From: an uncultured Paracoccaceae bacterium
Lineage (GTDB): Bacteria; Pseudomonadota; Alphaproteobacteria; Rhodobacterales; Rhodobacteraceae
DNA length: 64,000 bases
Reading direction: 5' to 3'
Assembly: GCA_947500135.1 (NCBI GenBank)
Contig: CANMQX010000011.1
Span: 1 to 64,000 of the forward strand
Of this stretch, positions 8,662 to 17,355 are shown in pieces. Position 1 is the stretch's first letter, and every line of letters begins with the position of its first letter. The notes beneath the pieces were generated by a model that saw only the letters and a list, made by a program, of their open reading frames with translations, did not search any database and had not been told where the DNA came from. Made by a program: the position numbers and the translations under genes.

Positions 8662-9800
8662 AGGTGCTGAGTGTCTTGTTTTTTGCAGTCATTTCTGGGG
8701 CTACGCTGCTGCCTCATTTGGCACGCGCCGACGTTGAGCTGTTTATTTGTCATGAAGGCACATTCGGAGGCGCAAACTGGCAACGTTCAAGCCTAATCGA
8801 CATCTCTCAGTTCTTGAAAAGCGATACAGACGAATTCTCAGTCGTCGTCCGCAGGGCAGTTTGCAATGATACCATGCCCGACACCGTCTGTTCTGCAGTC
8901 CCCGGTAAGATGTTTTGTCGACAATCGGCTCTTAGACGGATGAACCTCGCAGCGAGTTGGTTTGCGTACACCTATGTCGACGGAGAATTTGAAACTTATG
9001 AAGACTTTCGGCGCGCGCTCGGAAGGCCGTCTGGTCTGGCATTTCGATACGCCGACGGTGACATCACAAAACCGCTAACTGCTGACTTTCAAGAGATACT
9101 GCGGACCGCTGTCGCTGCGTTGGCCGCCGGCGAAGAAACGAATGAGTTTGGAACGGATGTGCTGCATATGGCTGTCCTTCAAAGGCGTATTATGGAATTC
9201 AACTATGCTGCGCTAATAGGTCATGAGTCGCAGCACATGAATGGAGAAACATGTGCCATATCCCGGCCCTCACAGATGGAACGGTCCGGGATTTTTGACC
9301 ATTTGCTCGATGTTCAAACGTCGGACGTCCTTTTTTGCGAGGCAAACCCCAACCCATTCGAAATAACAGCAGACCGCTGTTCCGCGCGGTTTATCGAACG
9401 TGTGAGGACACAACCTTCAACTGATCTGCCGAGTGACCCGAATCTTGAGGACTTCGCCCAACGGGCCGCATCAGATATGATTGCGTTTCAAACTCTCACG
9501 GGGTTTCGTCGTTTTGCTGCATTGCCAGAGGGAAAATACACAATTCCAGCGTTCGATGCGTATCTCGACCCGGTATTCAGACTGGCACTACTGGCAGGTT
9601 CGGTGTCAAACCGCGATGACCAACCGGCATTGTGCGGTGACGCGGCGAGCCTGTTCGTCCATGGGGTTCAAACGAGCTTTCAGCAGTGCCCTGGTGATGG
9701 GATCGTCTCTGACGAGCTGCTCGCACTTTTGCCAAAAGGTGTGGAGGCGTCATGGAACGGAGACCCTTGGGATGACAATTCAATCACTTGCATCGAGTAG
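8658..9800 (+). CDS. Predicted periplasmic zinc metalloprotease-like protein (HExxH)
   Basis: A 380-residue exported protein with a signal peptide (VLSVLFFAVISGATLLPHLA, cleavage near ARA). Around residue 192 it carries LIGHESQHMNGE, a consensus HExxH zinc site, and about 45 residues later FEITADRCSARF, whose E-x-x-A-D resembles the third zinc ligand of gluzincins such as M48 peptidases. Many cysteines (FICHEG, RAVCND, DTVCSA, MFCRQS, LFCEAN, ALCGD, FQQCPG, ITCIE) suggest a disulfide-bonded periplasmic enzyme. I know no named family matching the whole. It is the third gene of a probable operon from 7787. Substrate unknown. Confidence 0.65.
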   Translation: MKVLSVLFFAVISGATLLPHLARADVELFICHEGTFGGANWQRSSLIDISQFLKSDTDEFSVVVRRAVCNDTMPDTVCSAVPGKMFCRQSALRRMNLAASWFAYTYVDGEFETYEDFRRALGRPSGLAFRYADGDITKPLTADFQEILRTAVAALAAGEETNEFGTDVLHMAVLQRRIMEFNYAALIGHESQHMNGETCAISRPSQMERSGIFDHLLDVQTSDVLFCEANPNPFEITADRCSARFIERVRTQPSTDLPSDPNLEDFAQRAASDMIAFQTLTGFRRFAALPEGKYTIPAFDAYLDPVFRLALLAGSVSNRDDQPALCGDAASLFVHGVQTSFQQCPGDGIVSDELLALLPKGVEASWNGDPWDDNSITCIE

Positions 9801-9811
9801 GTTGAGGAAGA

Positions 9812-10123
9812 CTATCGAAACCTGGCGCCTTCTTCACCGCAGGTCCGCTGCAAAGTCAATCCAACAATCTGTCCGCATGTCCCTGGCGAGGGACACCAGT
9901 CTCGACCAGTGCAGCGATAGCGTTGACGGCAAATGTATCGATTATGGCTACTGGAAAGATATTGGCGCGCTGTTTGGATGCGTCCGACGTGCCGTAAAAA
10001 TTTTGACCAATGTTCGCCGACCCGCCGTGCCGCCTCAGCAATGGAATCTCCAGCACTCGGATCCCGCTTGAGCCTTCTACCTACCCCTTTGAGCAATGCT
10101 CCATACTCTTCGTCCTCATTCAT
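9812..10123 (-). CDS. Small ORF of unknown function, possibly frameshifted
   Basis: A 103-residue frame starts at an ATG preceded by GAGG about ten bases upstream (MNEDEEYGALLKGVGRRLKR). Its first half looks protein-like; its second half is rich in Arg, Cys and Ser and looks like a shadow, while the frame beside it reads a plausible continuation (ASKQRANIFPVAIIDTFAVN). One gene with a frameshift near 9990 is possible. It lies downstream of, and on the same strand as, the membrane protein at 10164. Low confidence. Confidence 0.3.
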   Translation of the reverse strand: MNEDEEYGALLKGVGRRLKRDPSAGDSIAEAARRVGEHWSKFLRHVGRIQTARQYLSSSHNRYICRQRYRCTGRDWCPSPGTCGQIVGLTLQRTCGEEGARFR

Positions 10124-10163
10124 TTGGGAAGCAACCTCTTTGAAACCGCGTTGCGCTTCTCAC

Positions 10164-10847
10164 TCAAGGGTTTGCAACCTCAAACTCGCGAGACTCGCCA
10201 TAGAGCTGGTAATCACTCAGAGCGAAGGACCCGTTCTCATCTGGCTCCAACTGGTCAGCGGATTGCACCCTGATCAGTTTGACATGGATCCTGTGTGGGC
10301 CCGGCTCAAAATTGTCAAAGATCGGAAACGAGAAAGAGTTCTGATGTCCGTTTACGGGGCGAAACTCATGCATGATTGTCGCACAGGAATTTGCATCAAT
10401 CGGTCTACAAATCAGGATTTGAACGCAAGATAGCACCAAAAGATCAACTTCGTCTCTGAAATCAAGCTTGATCGTCTGATTGCCACCGCGAATAACTCTG
10501 CTTGAATATCCGCTCCAAAGCCCGATTTCGTTGAAGTCATTCAAGCCTCCACCAGTTGCAAATATCTTTGGATGGCATGTCTGCTCCACTCGGGTTGTGC
10601 CACCTTCTTCGCCTGAGTCATCCTCTTTCTCAAAGAGCGGAAGACCGGCGACAACGCAGAAGGCAAGTAAGGCAACCCCTGAGAGACCTGCTATTCTCTG
10701 TCGTCCTAGCTCGAACTCTGGGATCTTGATGATTCCAAAATCTTTGCCTGCGCAGAAGTACGCCAGGATCAGGATAATACCGATGCTATAGAGCAGTACG
10801 GTCACGTCACCCGGTAAGTTCAATGCCTCAAAAAAACTCATCGACAA
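10164..10847 (-). CDS. Membrane protein of unknown function
   Basis: A 227-residue protein with two N-terminal hydrophobic helices (GDVTVLLYSIGIILILAYFC and IAGLSGVALLAFCVVAGLPL) joined by a short basic loop, then a 150-residue soluble domain with beta-type patterns (NQTIKLDFRDEVDLLVLSC; GPHRIHVKLIRVQSA) that is probably periplasmic. No family recognised. It faces away from the tyrosinase operon and sits between two same-strand gene clusters, so it may be an independent member of the same locus. Confidence 0.65.
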   Translation of the reverse strand: MSMSFFEALNLPGDVTVLLYSIGIILILAYFCAGKDFGIIKIPEFELGRQRIAGLSGVALLAFCVVAGLPLFEKEDDSGEEGGTTRVEQTCHPKIFATGGGLNDFNEIGLWSGYSSRVIRGGNQTIKLDFRDEVDLLVLSCVQILICRPIDANSCATIMHEFRPVNGHQNSFSFPIFDNFEPGPHRIHVKLIRVQSADQLEPDENGSFALSDYQLYGESREFEVANP

Positions 10848-11068
10848 AATCTGTTCTTCTTATTTCAATCATAGCTTTAGCATGGATTTGAGGTTGTGTC
10901 TGCGCAAGGACAGCATTCTAAATACTGTCTATTGAGGAGATTAGAGGTCCGACCTCCTCTTTGAAAAGTTCTCAGAGTTAGAATTTTGACTCAAGCGCAT
11001 TGTTTTGTCTTAATACTATCCACATCACTGATTTTTTGAAAACATACTAATTTTATTTGGAGGAACTA

Positions 11069-11872
11069 ATGGCCGGGTCAATGCGGTACCGCCTAAGGGT
11101 GGCCTCACCAACAACGGATCATATGATCAAATTTTCTGCCGCCATGCGCAGTATTCAGGGAATTTCAGACAATCGGAGCTACAACTATCTGGCGGGCATT
11201 CATGGAGCGCCGTCGCATTATTGTTGGCACCATCAATTCAGCAGACGTTCTGATGCGCGAGCACAAGTATTCCTGCCTTGGCACAGGGCTTACCTTCACG
11301 CTCTAGATCTGGCATTGAACGACTTCTCTGATGACAATGTGGCACAGCCTTGGTGGGATTGGACCACGACAGCAGGCGTGCCAGAAGCCTACGGCGCGAC
11401 GCAGATCGACGGCCGGGACAATCCGCTCCGCAGGTTCCGGATGAACCTCGAACTGCCGAACGGCTCGCTCCGCCGCAACACGCGCAGACGGCCAGGACGC
11501 AACCCTTTCATCAATCTGCCGACCACAACCGAACTAGAGAGTGCCATCGATGATGACGATTGGAGCTCGTTTTCCGACAGAATGCAGGGCTTGCATGATG
11601 ATGTTCATGTCTGGGTCGGCGGCGACATGGGTAGTACCACAGCTGCAGCCTATGATCCCATCTTCTATGCTCATCATGCGATGGTCGATAGGGCCTGGTA
11701 TTTGTGGCAGCTGAAGCATGGGATCAACAACATCCCAAACGCGCTGCTGGATTTTGTTCTCGAGCCATTTGGCGTCACGGTGCGAGATGTGCTGGATACC
11801 CGCACACTTGGCTACGAATATGCGGACCAGGTCGCACCGGCTGAGCCTGTGTCACCGGTACTTGTCGGTTAA
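11069..11872 (+). CDS. Tyrosinase-family copper oxidase
   Basis: A 267-residue type-3 copper protein. The CuA region has NYLAGIHGAPSHYCWHHQ near residue 47 and FLPWHRAYLHALDLAL near 67; the CuB region has LHDDVHVWVGGDM near 170 and DPIFYAHHAMVDRAWYLWQ near 194. These match tyrosinases, which hydroxylate phenols and oxidise catechols to quinones. No signal peptide is visible. ATG 11069 has a strong GGAGGA site (11059-11064); an upstream TTG is less likely. The companion at 11886 follows after 13 bp and resembles the extra domain fused to larger polyphenol oxidases. The operon then adds a membrane protein, a DyP peroxidase and a nuclease. The physiological substrate is unknown. Confidence 0.85.
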   Translation: MAGSMRYRLRVASPTTDHMIKFSAAMRSIQGISDNRSYNYLAGIHGAPSHYCWHHQFSRRSDARAQVFLPWHRAYLHALDLALNDFSDDNVAQPWWDWTTTAGVPEAYGATQIDGRDNPLRRFRMNLELPNGSLRRNTRRRPGRNPFINLPTTTELESAIDDDDWSSFSDRMQGLHDDVHVWVGGDMGSTTAAAYDPIFYAHHAMVDRAWYLWQLKHGINNIPNALLDFVLEPFGVTVRDVLDTRTLGYEYADQVAPAEPVSPVLVG

Positions 11873-11885
11873 GGGGAAAGATACA

Positions 11886-12353
11886 ATGATCGAAATGCAC
11901 AAACTCAAAGCCATCAAGCCTGAGATCGAACAAGACTTTAAACGTGCCGATCTTGAAATCTACGGGATTGACCATTTCTGCCCCAGCTACTCGGGTCTGA
12001 TCTTCCTTAATTGCGATGAGAAGGATCCCAAAAAACTCCGGCCAGATCATCCCGACTGTGCCGGCAGATTTTCAGTCTTCGGGCATGAGAATTGTACGGG
12101 GGATGAGGGTCATTGCCATATGACCGTACCGCAGCGTTTTGACACTCGCAGGTCTCATCCACTGACTAAGGCCTTCAAACGGGTTGAGATAACGGGTGCC
12201 CTGAAAAAAGCGCTCAAGACACGAAAGACCCTTCAGATCACAGTCTTGGTTGCCGATGAAGAGGGCGCAGTGAAGCCAAAAAAGAAGAAGGGGGCAAGTA
12301 AGCGGAAGGCGCTCTTTTCCTGTGAGGGGCTTCAGGTTGTTACGTTCGCCTAA
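11886..12353 (+). CDS. Tyrosinase companion protein (possible detached C-terminal domain)
   Basis: A 155-residue protein starting at ATG 11886, with AAGGGGAAAG just upstream. A cysteine/histidine-rich centre (CPSYSGLIFLNCDE, CAGRFSVFGHENCTGDEGHC) lies between beta-like segments and a lysine-rich tail (VKPKKKKGASKRK). The position directly after tyrosinase and the FSVFGHENC pattern suggest the beta-sandwich domain that is fused C-terminally in some polyphenol oxidases, here a separate gene. It might shield the active site or help load copper; that is inference. The family assignment is tentative. Confidence 0.6.
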   Translation: MIEMHKLKAIKPEIEQDFKRADLEIYGIDHFCPSYSGLIFLNCDEKDPKKLRPDHPDCAGRFSVFGHENCTGDEGHCHMTVPQRFDTRRSHPLTKAFKRVEITGALKKALKTRKTLQITVLVADEEGAVKPKKKKGASKRKALFSCEGLQVVTFA

Positions 12354-12389
12354 AAAATTTCCTGCCCATGTTGAGGGGTATTGAGCTCA

Positions 12390-14006
12390 ATGCTGCAAAC
12401 AACTCTTTCAGTGCCGTTGGATGTCAAACCCGAGAGTGCTTCGCGTCTGAACTCACTCATAACCGCGTTTCGGAAAGCCGAAGACGCCAGAGATGATCCC
12501 ACTGCAGTCAATTTTGGGCGCCTGATAGAAGGGATACCCACGCTTCATTTTTTCTCTATGAGCGTCTTCGAGGACTCCGCGTATGATCCGATCTTCATCC
12601 TTGAAATCAATTGCGACGGTGCACCCGAACCCTTTTTGCAAGAGCTTGACCGCCTAGCTGGGTCGGAGCTGCGGGATATGCTGCGGTGTTGCAAAGAGCC
12701 GCTCGATGGAAATGCGCAACTCTATAGGGAGGTGACGGACGAAGGTTCAAGTGTTCCAATTGTGCCATATTTGAAAGCGATGACACAGGCTCCCAGCGTG
12801 TTTCACCACGGCAATCGCGGCCTTCGTCGAAGCCGGATTATCGAAGAGGCTGCTCTGTTCCGAGACGTAAGAGCAGAACTCGATACGCCGGAGGACAATC
12901 CTTATTTTGGATCAACGGTACCAGAGATCCACAAGCGACTTCGCGATCAAATGACGAGCAAGTTCCCATGGTTGGCCAAAGAGCCTGAGCCAAGAATTTC
13001 TAAGGCAGAGCGCTTGATGGACATTGCACGACTGGTGAGCTTTGCGGCCGTGGTCCTAATTGTTCTATCATTGCCGGGTGTAATCGCGGCACTGATCTTC
13101 TCCAAGTTTGTCTACATCACTGCAGTCATCATCCTGTTTTTTGTGATTTCCTATCTGCTCTACCGGATGCATGAACCGTTGCCGAACACTGGTGTCACCA
13201 CGAATTTCAAGTTGATGCGCGTGATAACGCAGCAGATACCAATCCTGTTTCTGCTGCTCTCTTATCCGATCATAGCTGGTGTCCTTTGGCTGCTCCAAAT
13301 CGGCCTAAGACATGCTTTTGGAGTATCCTCACAATGGGCTGCGCCTGTCACTGAAATCATCGTGCTCGGGAACCTCGGACTTTTCGTTGTGATCCCGGGT
13401 CTCGTTCTATGGCTGCGAACGCTCGAGCTGAACGACAGCTCGCTATACAAGGCGTCAATTGACCCAGACAAGGTGGCCGAAATCTTAGAGCACGAGGATT
13501 GGGTGTCGCAGAACCACATGGGCTCCATTGTACATGTTCGTCCTGGTGTCTTGCGTACGCTCATTGCCCGTTTTGGTCATCGGGGGTTGGGCCTACTTCT
13601 TCGGGTGAAGGCTACAGAGGGCTATTTGGGAAGCATGCGGACTGTTCACTTTGCCCATTGGGCCTTTTTGAACAACCACAGCCGTCTACTGTTCTTCAGT
13701 AATTTCGATCAGAGCTGGGGGTCTTATCTCGATGATTTCATCGAGAAGGCTCATGTGGGTCTGACGCTGGCCTGGGGATGTGGCGTTGGATTTCCGCCGA
13801 CGCGTTTTCTGATCTATGACGGAGCAAGCCATGGCAGGCTTTTCAAGAACTGGGCTCTGGCATCACGCACTGTCTCGCGGTTCTGGGTCAGCGCCTATCC
13901 AGATCTGTCAGTCGATCAGATCGAACGAAACTTCCGAATAGCAAGTGGTCTCAGGAAGAAGGAACTATCTCCTGAAGAAGCAAACGAATGGGCGAGGGAT
14001 TTGTGA
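12390..14006 (+). CDS. Polytopic membrane protein with two related soluble domains
   Basis: A 538-residue protein. The middle holds about four transmembrane helices (VSFAAVVLIVLSLPGVIAAL, FVYITAVIILFFVISYLLY, ILFLLLSYPIIAGVLWLL, IIVLGNLGLFVVIPGLVLWL). The flanking soluble parts look like copies of one domain: IPTLHFFSMSVFEDSA with FILEINCDGAPEPFLQELDR near the N-terminus, and MRTVHFAHWAFLNNHSRLLF with FSNFDQSWGSYLDDFIEKA near the C-terminus. This pattern (T-x-HF, then N-x-D, then FL/YL-x-x-[LF]) resembles ferredoxin-like barrel folds, but I cannot name it. The stop overlaps the DyP start (TGATG), so the two are coupled. ATG 12390 was preferred over TTG 12381 for spacing from GAGGGG. Confidence 0.65.
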   Translation: MLQTTLSVPLDVKPESASRLNSLITAFRKAEDARDDPTAVNFGRLIEGIPTLHFFSMSVFEDSAYDPIFILEINCDGAPEPFLQELDRLAGSELRDMLRCCKEPLDGNAQLYREVTDEGSSVPIVPYLKAMTQAPSVFHHGNRGLRRSRIIEEAALFRDVRAELDTPEDNPYFGSTVPEIHKRLRDQMTSKFPWLAKEPEPRISKAERLMDIARLVSFAAVVLIVLSLPGVIAALIFSKFVYITAVIILFFVISYLLYRMHEPLPNTGVTTNFKLMRVITQQIPILFLLLSYPIIAGVLWLLQIGLRHAFGVSSQWAAPVTEIIVLGNLGLFVVIPGLVLWLRTLELNDSSLYKASIDPDKVAEILEHEDWVSQNHMGSIVHVRPGVLRTLIARFGHRGLGLLLRVKATEGYLGSMRTVHFAHWAFLNNHSRLLFFSNFDQSWGSYLDDFIEKAHVGLTLAWGCGVGFPPTRFLIYDGASHGRLFKNWALASRTVSRFWVSAYPDLSVDQIERNFRIASGLRKKELSPEEANEWARDL

Positions 14007-15556
14007 TGAGCAGTTGGAAACTTCGCAAAGACGTCGCTGAAGACACTCAAGGTCTCATAGCCTCCGGCTTTGGGCGCCTGGAGCATGGCATGGCGCTTTT
14101 CCTTGAGACACAACCGCGGTCAGGTGGTGGCTGGCTCAAGGCGCTTCAGGACGCTTTGCCTGCAACTGCAGCGATTGAAACTGGAGGTGAGCTTCTGCCT
14201 TTCGCGGCATCGTTTGCATTCACGGCGAGCGGAATGCGTAACCTTGGATTGAGTGACGAGGAATTGGGGTCATTTTCGGATCCATTTCGCGAAGGCATGA
14301 TGCAAGAGGACCGTCTGCGGCGGCTGGGCGATCGGCGCAGATCCGAATGGCTTGATACAGTGATTGAAGGTGGCCCTGTATGGAGCGGCAATGTCCAGCC
14401 GGAAGCGGTTGAAGACAATCATGCAGACGATGCAACGCCCGTACAAACCACGACGACTGTCCATGCGTTAGTGTTGCTCTACGCGCAAGAGCGCAAGAGC
14501 GTAGAGGCCAAGACTGAAGAAATCGAACAGCTCTTGATATCACACGATGTAAGCATCGTTCACCGATTAGCTTTGGTGCTCGATGTTGAAGAAGGTCGCA
14601 ACATCAGCCGTGAACACTTCGGCTTTGCTGACGGAATTTCTCAACCGATCCCCTTTGATGAACCGAGACCCAACAGTACAGAGACGAGTGCTGTAGAAAT
14701 TGATGGCAACCCGGCTGTAGAACCTGATCGGGTACATGGCGTGCGTCTTGGAGAAATCCTTTTGGGGCATGTGAACGGCCACCAGGAAATTCCTCCTGGT
14801 CCGATTGTCCGGGACAGCGCCGATAACCCCCTACCAGAACAGAATGAAGCTATCGGCTTCCGCGACTTAGGCCGTAACGGAAGTTACATGATCGTAAGGC
14901 AATTACACCAAGACGTAGCTGCATTTTGGAATAGCATGGAAGAGGCCGCCAATACGCTCTGCACGCAAAATCCAACAGCGGAAAACGTCGACGCCAAATG
15001 GGTTGCCGAGAAAGTTGTTGGACGTGGGATAGACGGACGTGGGTTGCGACCCAACGGACGCATTCCAGATGTAGACGGCGAAGCCGACAATGGTTTCCTC
15101 TACTTTGACGAAGACCGGCACGGAACTGGTTGCCCTTTGGGCAGCCATGTGCGCCGCTCCAATCCGCGCGACAGCCTGGCGCCAAAAGAGGACATGAAAC
15201 AAACTCTCTTGGATGCCGCCAACAATCACCGCATTCTAAGACGCACGCGGAAGTATGGTGCAAAATTCGACAGAAAACAGAAAGATGATGGGCAGGAACG
15301 TGGTCTTCTCTTCATTTGCCTAAACACCGATATTGCCAGACAGTTTGAGTTCACGCAGCAAACATGGCTGATGAATTCTGACTTCTCTACCCTCTACGAA
15401 GAGTCAGATCCCTTGATAGGCCCGGATGGCGAGATGACAATACCGGCAGAGCCGTTACGCTACAGAGCCAAGGTCAAGACATTCGTGAAGTTGGTTGGAG
15501 GTGAGTACTTTTTTATGCCCAGCATGAGCGGCCTACGATATCTCGCGGGGCTCTGA
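14006..15556 (+). CDS. DyP-type heme peroxidase
   Basis: A 516-residue DyP-family peroxidase. The distal GxxDG motif is HFGFADGISQPIPF near residue 204; the proximal region is GCPLGSHVRRSNPRD near residue 375, containing the heme-ligand histidine; GLLFICLNTDIARQFEFTQQ near 433 is also typical. Length and inserts fit the larger DyP classes. Such enzymes use H2O2 to oxidise dyes, phenols and lignin-like compounds. No Tat or Sec signal is visible, so it is probably cytoplasmic unless carried by partners. The start follows the upstream stop as TGATG with GCGAGGG before it. Pairing with a tyrosinase suggests a shared phenolic or quinone chemistry. Confidence 0.85.
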   Translation: MSSWKLRKDVAEDTQGLIASGFGRLEHGMALFLETQPRSGGGWLKALQDALPATAAIETGGELLPFAASFAFTASGMRNLGLSDEELGSFSDPFREGMMQEDRLRRLGDRRRSEWLDTVIEGGPVWSGNVQPEAVEDNHADDATPVQTTTTVHALVLLYAQERKSVEAKTEEIEQLLISHDVSIVHRLALVLDVEEGRNISREHFGFADGISQPIPFDEPRPNSTETSAVEIDGNPAVEPDRVHGVRLGEILLGHVNGHQEIPPGPIVRDSADNPLPEQNEAIGFRDLGRNGSYMIVRQLHQDVAAFWNSMEEAANTLCTQNPTAENVDAKWVAEKVVGRGIDGRGLRPNGRIPDVDGEADNGFLYFDEDRHGTGCPLGSHVRRSNPRDSLAPKEDMKQTLLDAANNHRILRRTRKYGAKFDRKQKDDGQERGLLFICLNTDIARQFEFTQQTWLMNSDFSTLYEESDPLIGPDGEMTIPAEPLRYRAKVKTFVKLVGGEYFFMPSMSGLRYLAGL

Positions 15557-15558
15557 GT

Positions 15559-17001
15559 TTGGTTGAAGAAGAGAACAGCAAAGAGACAATCGAATGGGCG
15601 CGATTGGAGTTTGATCGCGAGAAATTTGACTCCGAACTAGAGGTTCGGAAGCAAGAACTTGAGCTTAATCGGAAAGAACAGGATCGCTCTCCTTATCGCA
15701 GCCCATTGTTCCTTGGCATTTTGGTGGCCGTTATAACTCTCGTCGGCAACTTTGCAGCGACCATCTACAATGGCGTTGTTGAACGCGAAAAGATTGTTGC
15801 GCAAAGTGCGCTTGAAGACCGGCGAGCACAGGCAAGCCTTGTCCTCGAGGCGGTAAAAACGGGCGATCCCGACGCCGCCGCCGACAACCTACAGTTCCTG
15901 CTCGACGCACAGCTGATAACCGATGAAAATGGAACGCTTGCGAGTTACCTGAAATCCCGAGACCCAGGCACCGGAATTTTTCTTCCGAGTTCTGAAGGAA
16001 CAAGAACTTTTACCGACCCACCCGAAACGACTGACCCACGCATAGAGATCTTTGCTTCTAGCGCGCGATGCTTGGCATCGCGGCAACGTCAACCCAGACT
16101 GCCGCGATCATCAGAGTCCGACCTTCGGATCGTGACCTGGAACTTGGAGTTTCTAGGAAGATCAGAGTCCGGACCGGGCAAGAATAAGGATCTCTCCTGG
16201 TTGGGTTGCACTCTTGCATGGTTGAACCCAGATGTCCTCGCCATTCAGGAAGTCAATGGAGAAAGTGAACCGGCGGCCACGCTTGAAAGTCTAGCTCAAG
16301 AACTCAAGCGGCAAACCGGAGAGAATTGGGCATATGTGCTTCAGTCATGCTCAGGTAGGCAGATGCTTGGTTTCTTGATCAGACGGGACCACTACGAAAT
16401 TCAGGCCAATCAAACGATTTGGTACCTAAATTCAAAGGCCCAATCTGAGGCTGACGCCTGCGATCGCTTGCGGCCAGGCCTTGCTGTGCAAGTTAAGGCA
16501 AAGGAATCTCCGTCCGCTAAGGACTACGCGCATCAGGTAGTCACTTTGGTCAACATTCACGCCGATGCTGGGAACCAAGATAGTGACTATGAGTCGCGCG
16601 AGATCCTGAGAGCCAATTTTTCAAGGTTGGCGGAAGACGAGAGCGTAGTTGCTTCTGATGGTCGGCTTGTTGTCCTCGGTGATTTCAACACCATCGGTAG
16701 GGTAGATGGCATCAGCTCCGAGTCCGAGGTTGAACTAACGGCAGATGCGTTTGCTGGGATATCGACCAGACCACTTTCGCTAATGACTTCTAGCGAAACG
16801 TGCACCTACATTTGGCAGAATGAATGCATTGCGATTGATCACATTGCCGTCGATCAAAATTTTCCAAGTCTGAATAATACTAACGCACAATCGTTCGGCT
16901 ACTGCACCATCACCAAACAATTCGGCCTCGAAGCGACCAGTCTTGCATCACGAGAAAACCTCTCTGATCATTGTCCAGTTGTTCTTGATTTGGACATGTG
17001 A
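15559..17001 (+). CDS. Membrane-anchored endonuclease/exonuclease/phosphatase-fold enzyme
   Basis: A 480-residue protein with a charged N-terminal helix (IEWARLEFDREKFDSELEVR), one TM (LFLGILVAVITLVGNFAATI) and a C-terminal EEP-fold domain. All family motifs are present: LRIVTWNLEFLG, DVLAIQEVNG, NIHADAG, VVLGDFNTIG, AIDHIAVD and SDHCPVVLDL. EEP enzymes cleave DNA, RNA or phosphodiesters with Mg2+. Eight cysteines in the catalytic part and basic residues before the TM suggest the enzyme domain is periplasmic. The start is TTG, two bases after the DyP stop. The N-terminal layout matches the small protein at 8320. Substrate unknown. Confidence 0.75.
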   Translation: MVEEENSKETIEWARLEFDREKFDSELEVRKQELELNRKEQDRSPYRSPLFLGILVAVITLVGNFAATIYNGVVEREKIVAQSALEDRRAQASLVLEAVKTGDPDAAADNLQFLLDAQLITDENGTLASYLKSRDPGTGIFLPSSEGTRTFTDPPETTDPRIEIFASSARCLASRQRQPRLPRSSESDLRIVTWNLEFLGRSESGPGKNKDLSWLGCTLAWLNPDVLAIQEVNGESEPAATLESLAQELKRQTGENWAYVLQSCSGRQMLGFLIRRDHYEIQANQTIWYLNSKAQSEADACDRLRPGLAVQVKAKESPSAKDYAHQVVTLVNIHADAGNQDSDYESREILRANFSRLAEDESVVASDGRLVVLGDFNTIGRVDGISSESEVELTADAFAGISTRPLSLMTSSETCTYIWQNECIAIDHIAVDQNFPSLNNTNAQSFGYCTITKQFGLEATSLASRENLSDHCPVVLDLDM

Positions 17002-17355
17002 TGTGTTCCAGTTTCGCATTTTTGGAGTGGCTATCCGTCGACCGATAATGGGTCCCATTATCGTTACCGTACTGCCGTCCAGTCGATCGCGTCGCTCCGA
17101 GTAACGTCAACCGAGAAATACCGCTGCCAATCTTCTTGTGTAGAAACGGACGTTTGAGACGCCCCCGGCTATGCTGGTGATACTGCCGCTTAACCGCACA
17201 AACCCAATCTCTATCAGCCTCATCGGCAGTCTTTTGTCCCATCCAGCAACGAACGGCTCGATTCAAGACGAGTTGGATGCCTGAGCGCCTAGACGATTTT
17301 GCTCTGCATATCAGGGAAGTATCGTAACCCATGTTCACGATATGAAATTCAAGAA
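17002..17355. other. Intergenic junction between tyrosinase operon and ubiquitin-like operon
   Basis: About 350 bp between convergent gene sets. A 142-residue minus-strand frame and short plus-strand frames have no recognisable motif or ribosome-binding site. The stretch includes a perfect 21-base palindrome at 17043-17063. It may be a recombination junction or a degraded gene. Confidence 0.35.
17043..17063. repeat. Perfect 21-base palindrome
   Basis: CGATAATGGG T CCCATTATCG has perfect 10-base arms around one central base, 42 bp after the nuclease stop. There is no T-run, so it is a poor intrinsic terminator; a protein-binding or recombination site is more likely. Confidence 0.5.

Noticed and set aside
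16910..17338. 142-codon minus-strand frame at a module junction
   Set aside because: No motif, no ribosome-binding site; kept only as an unexplained intergenic stretch.
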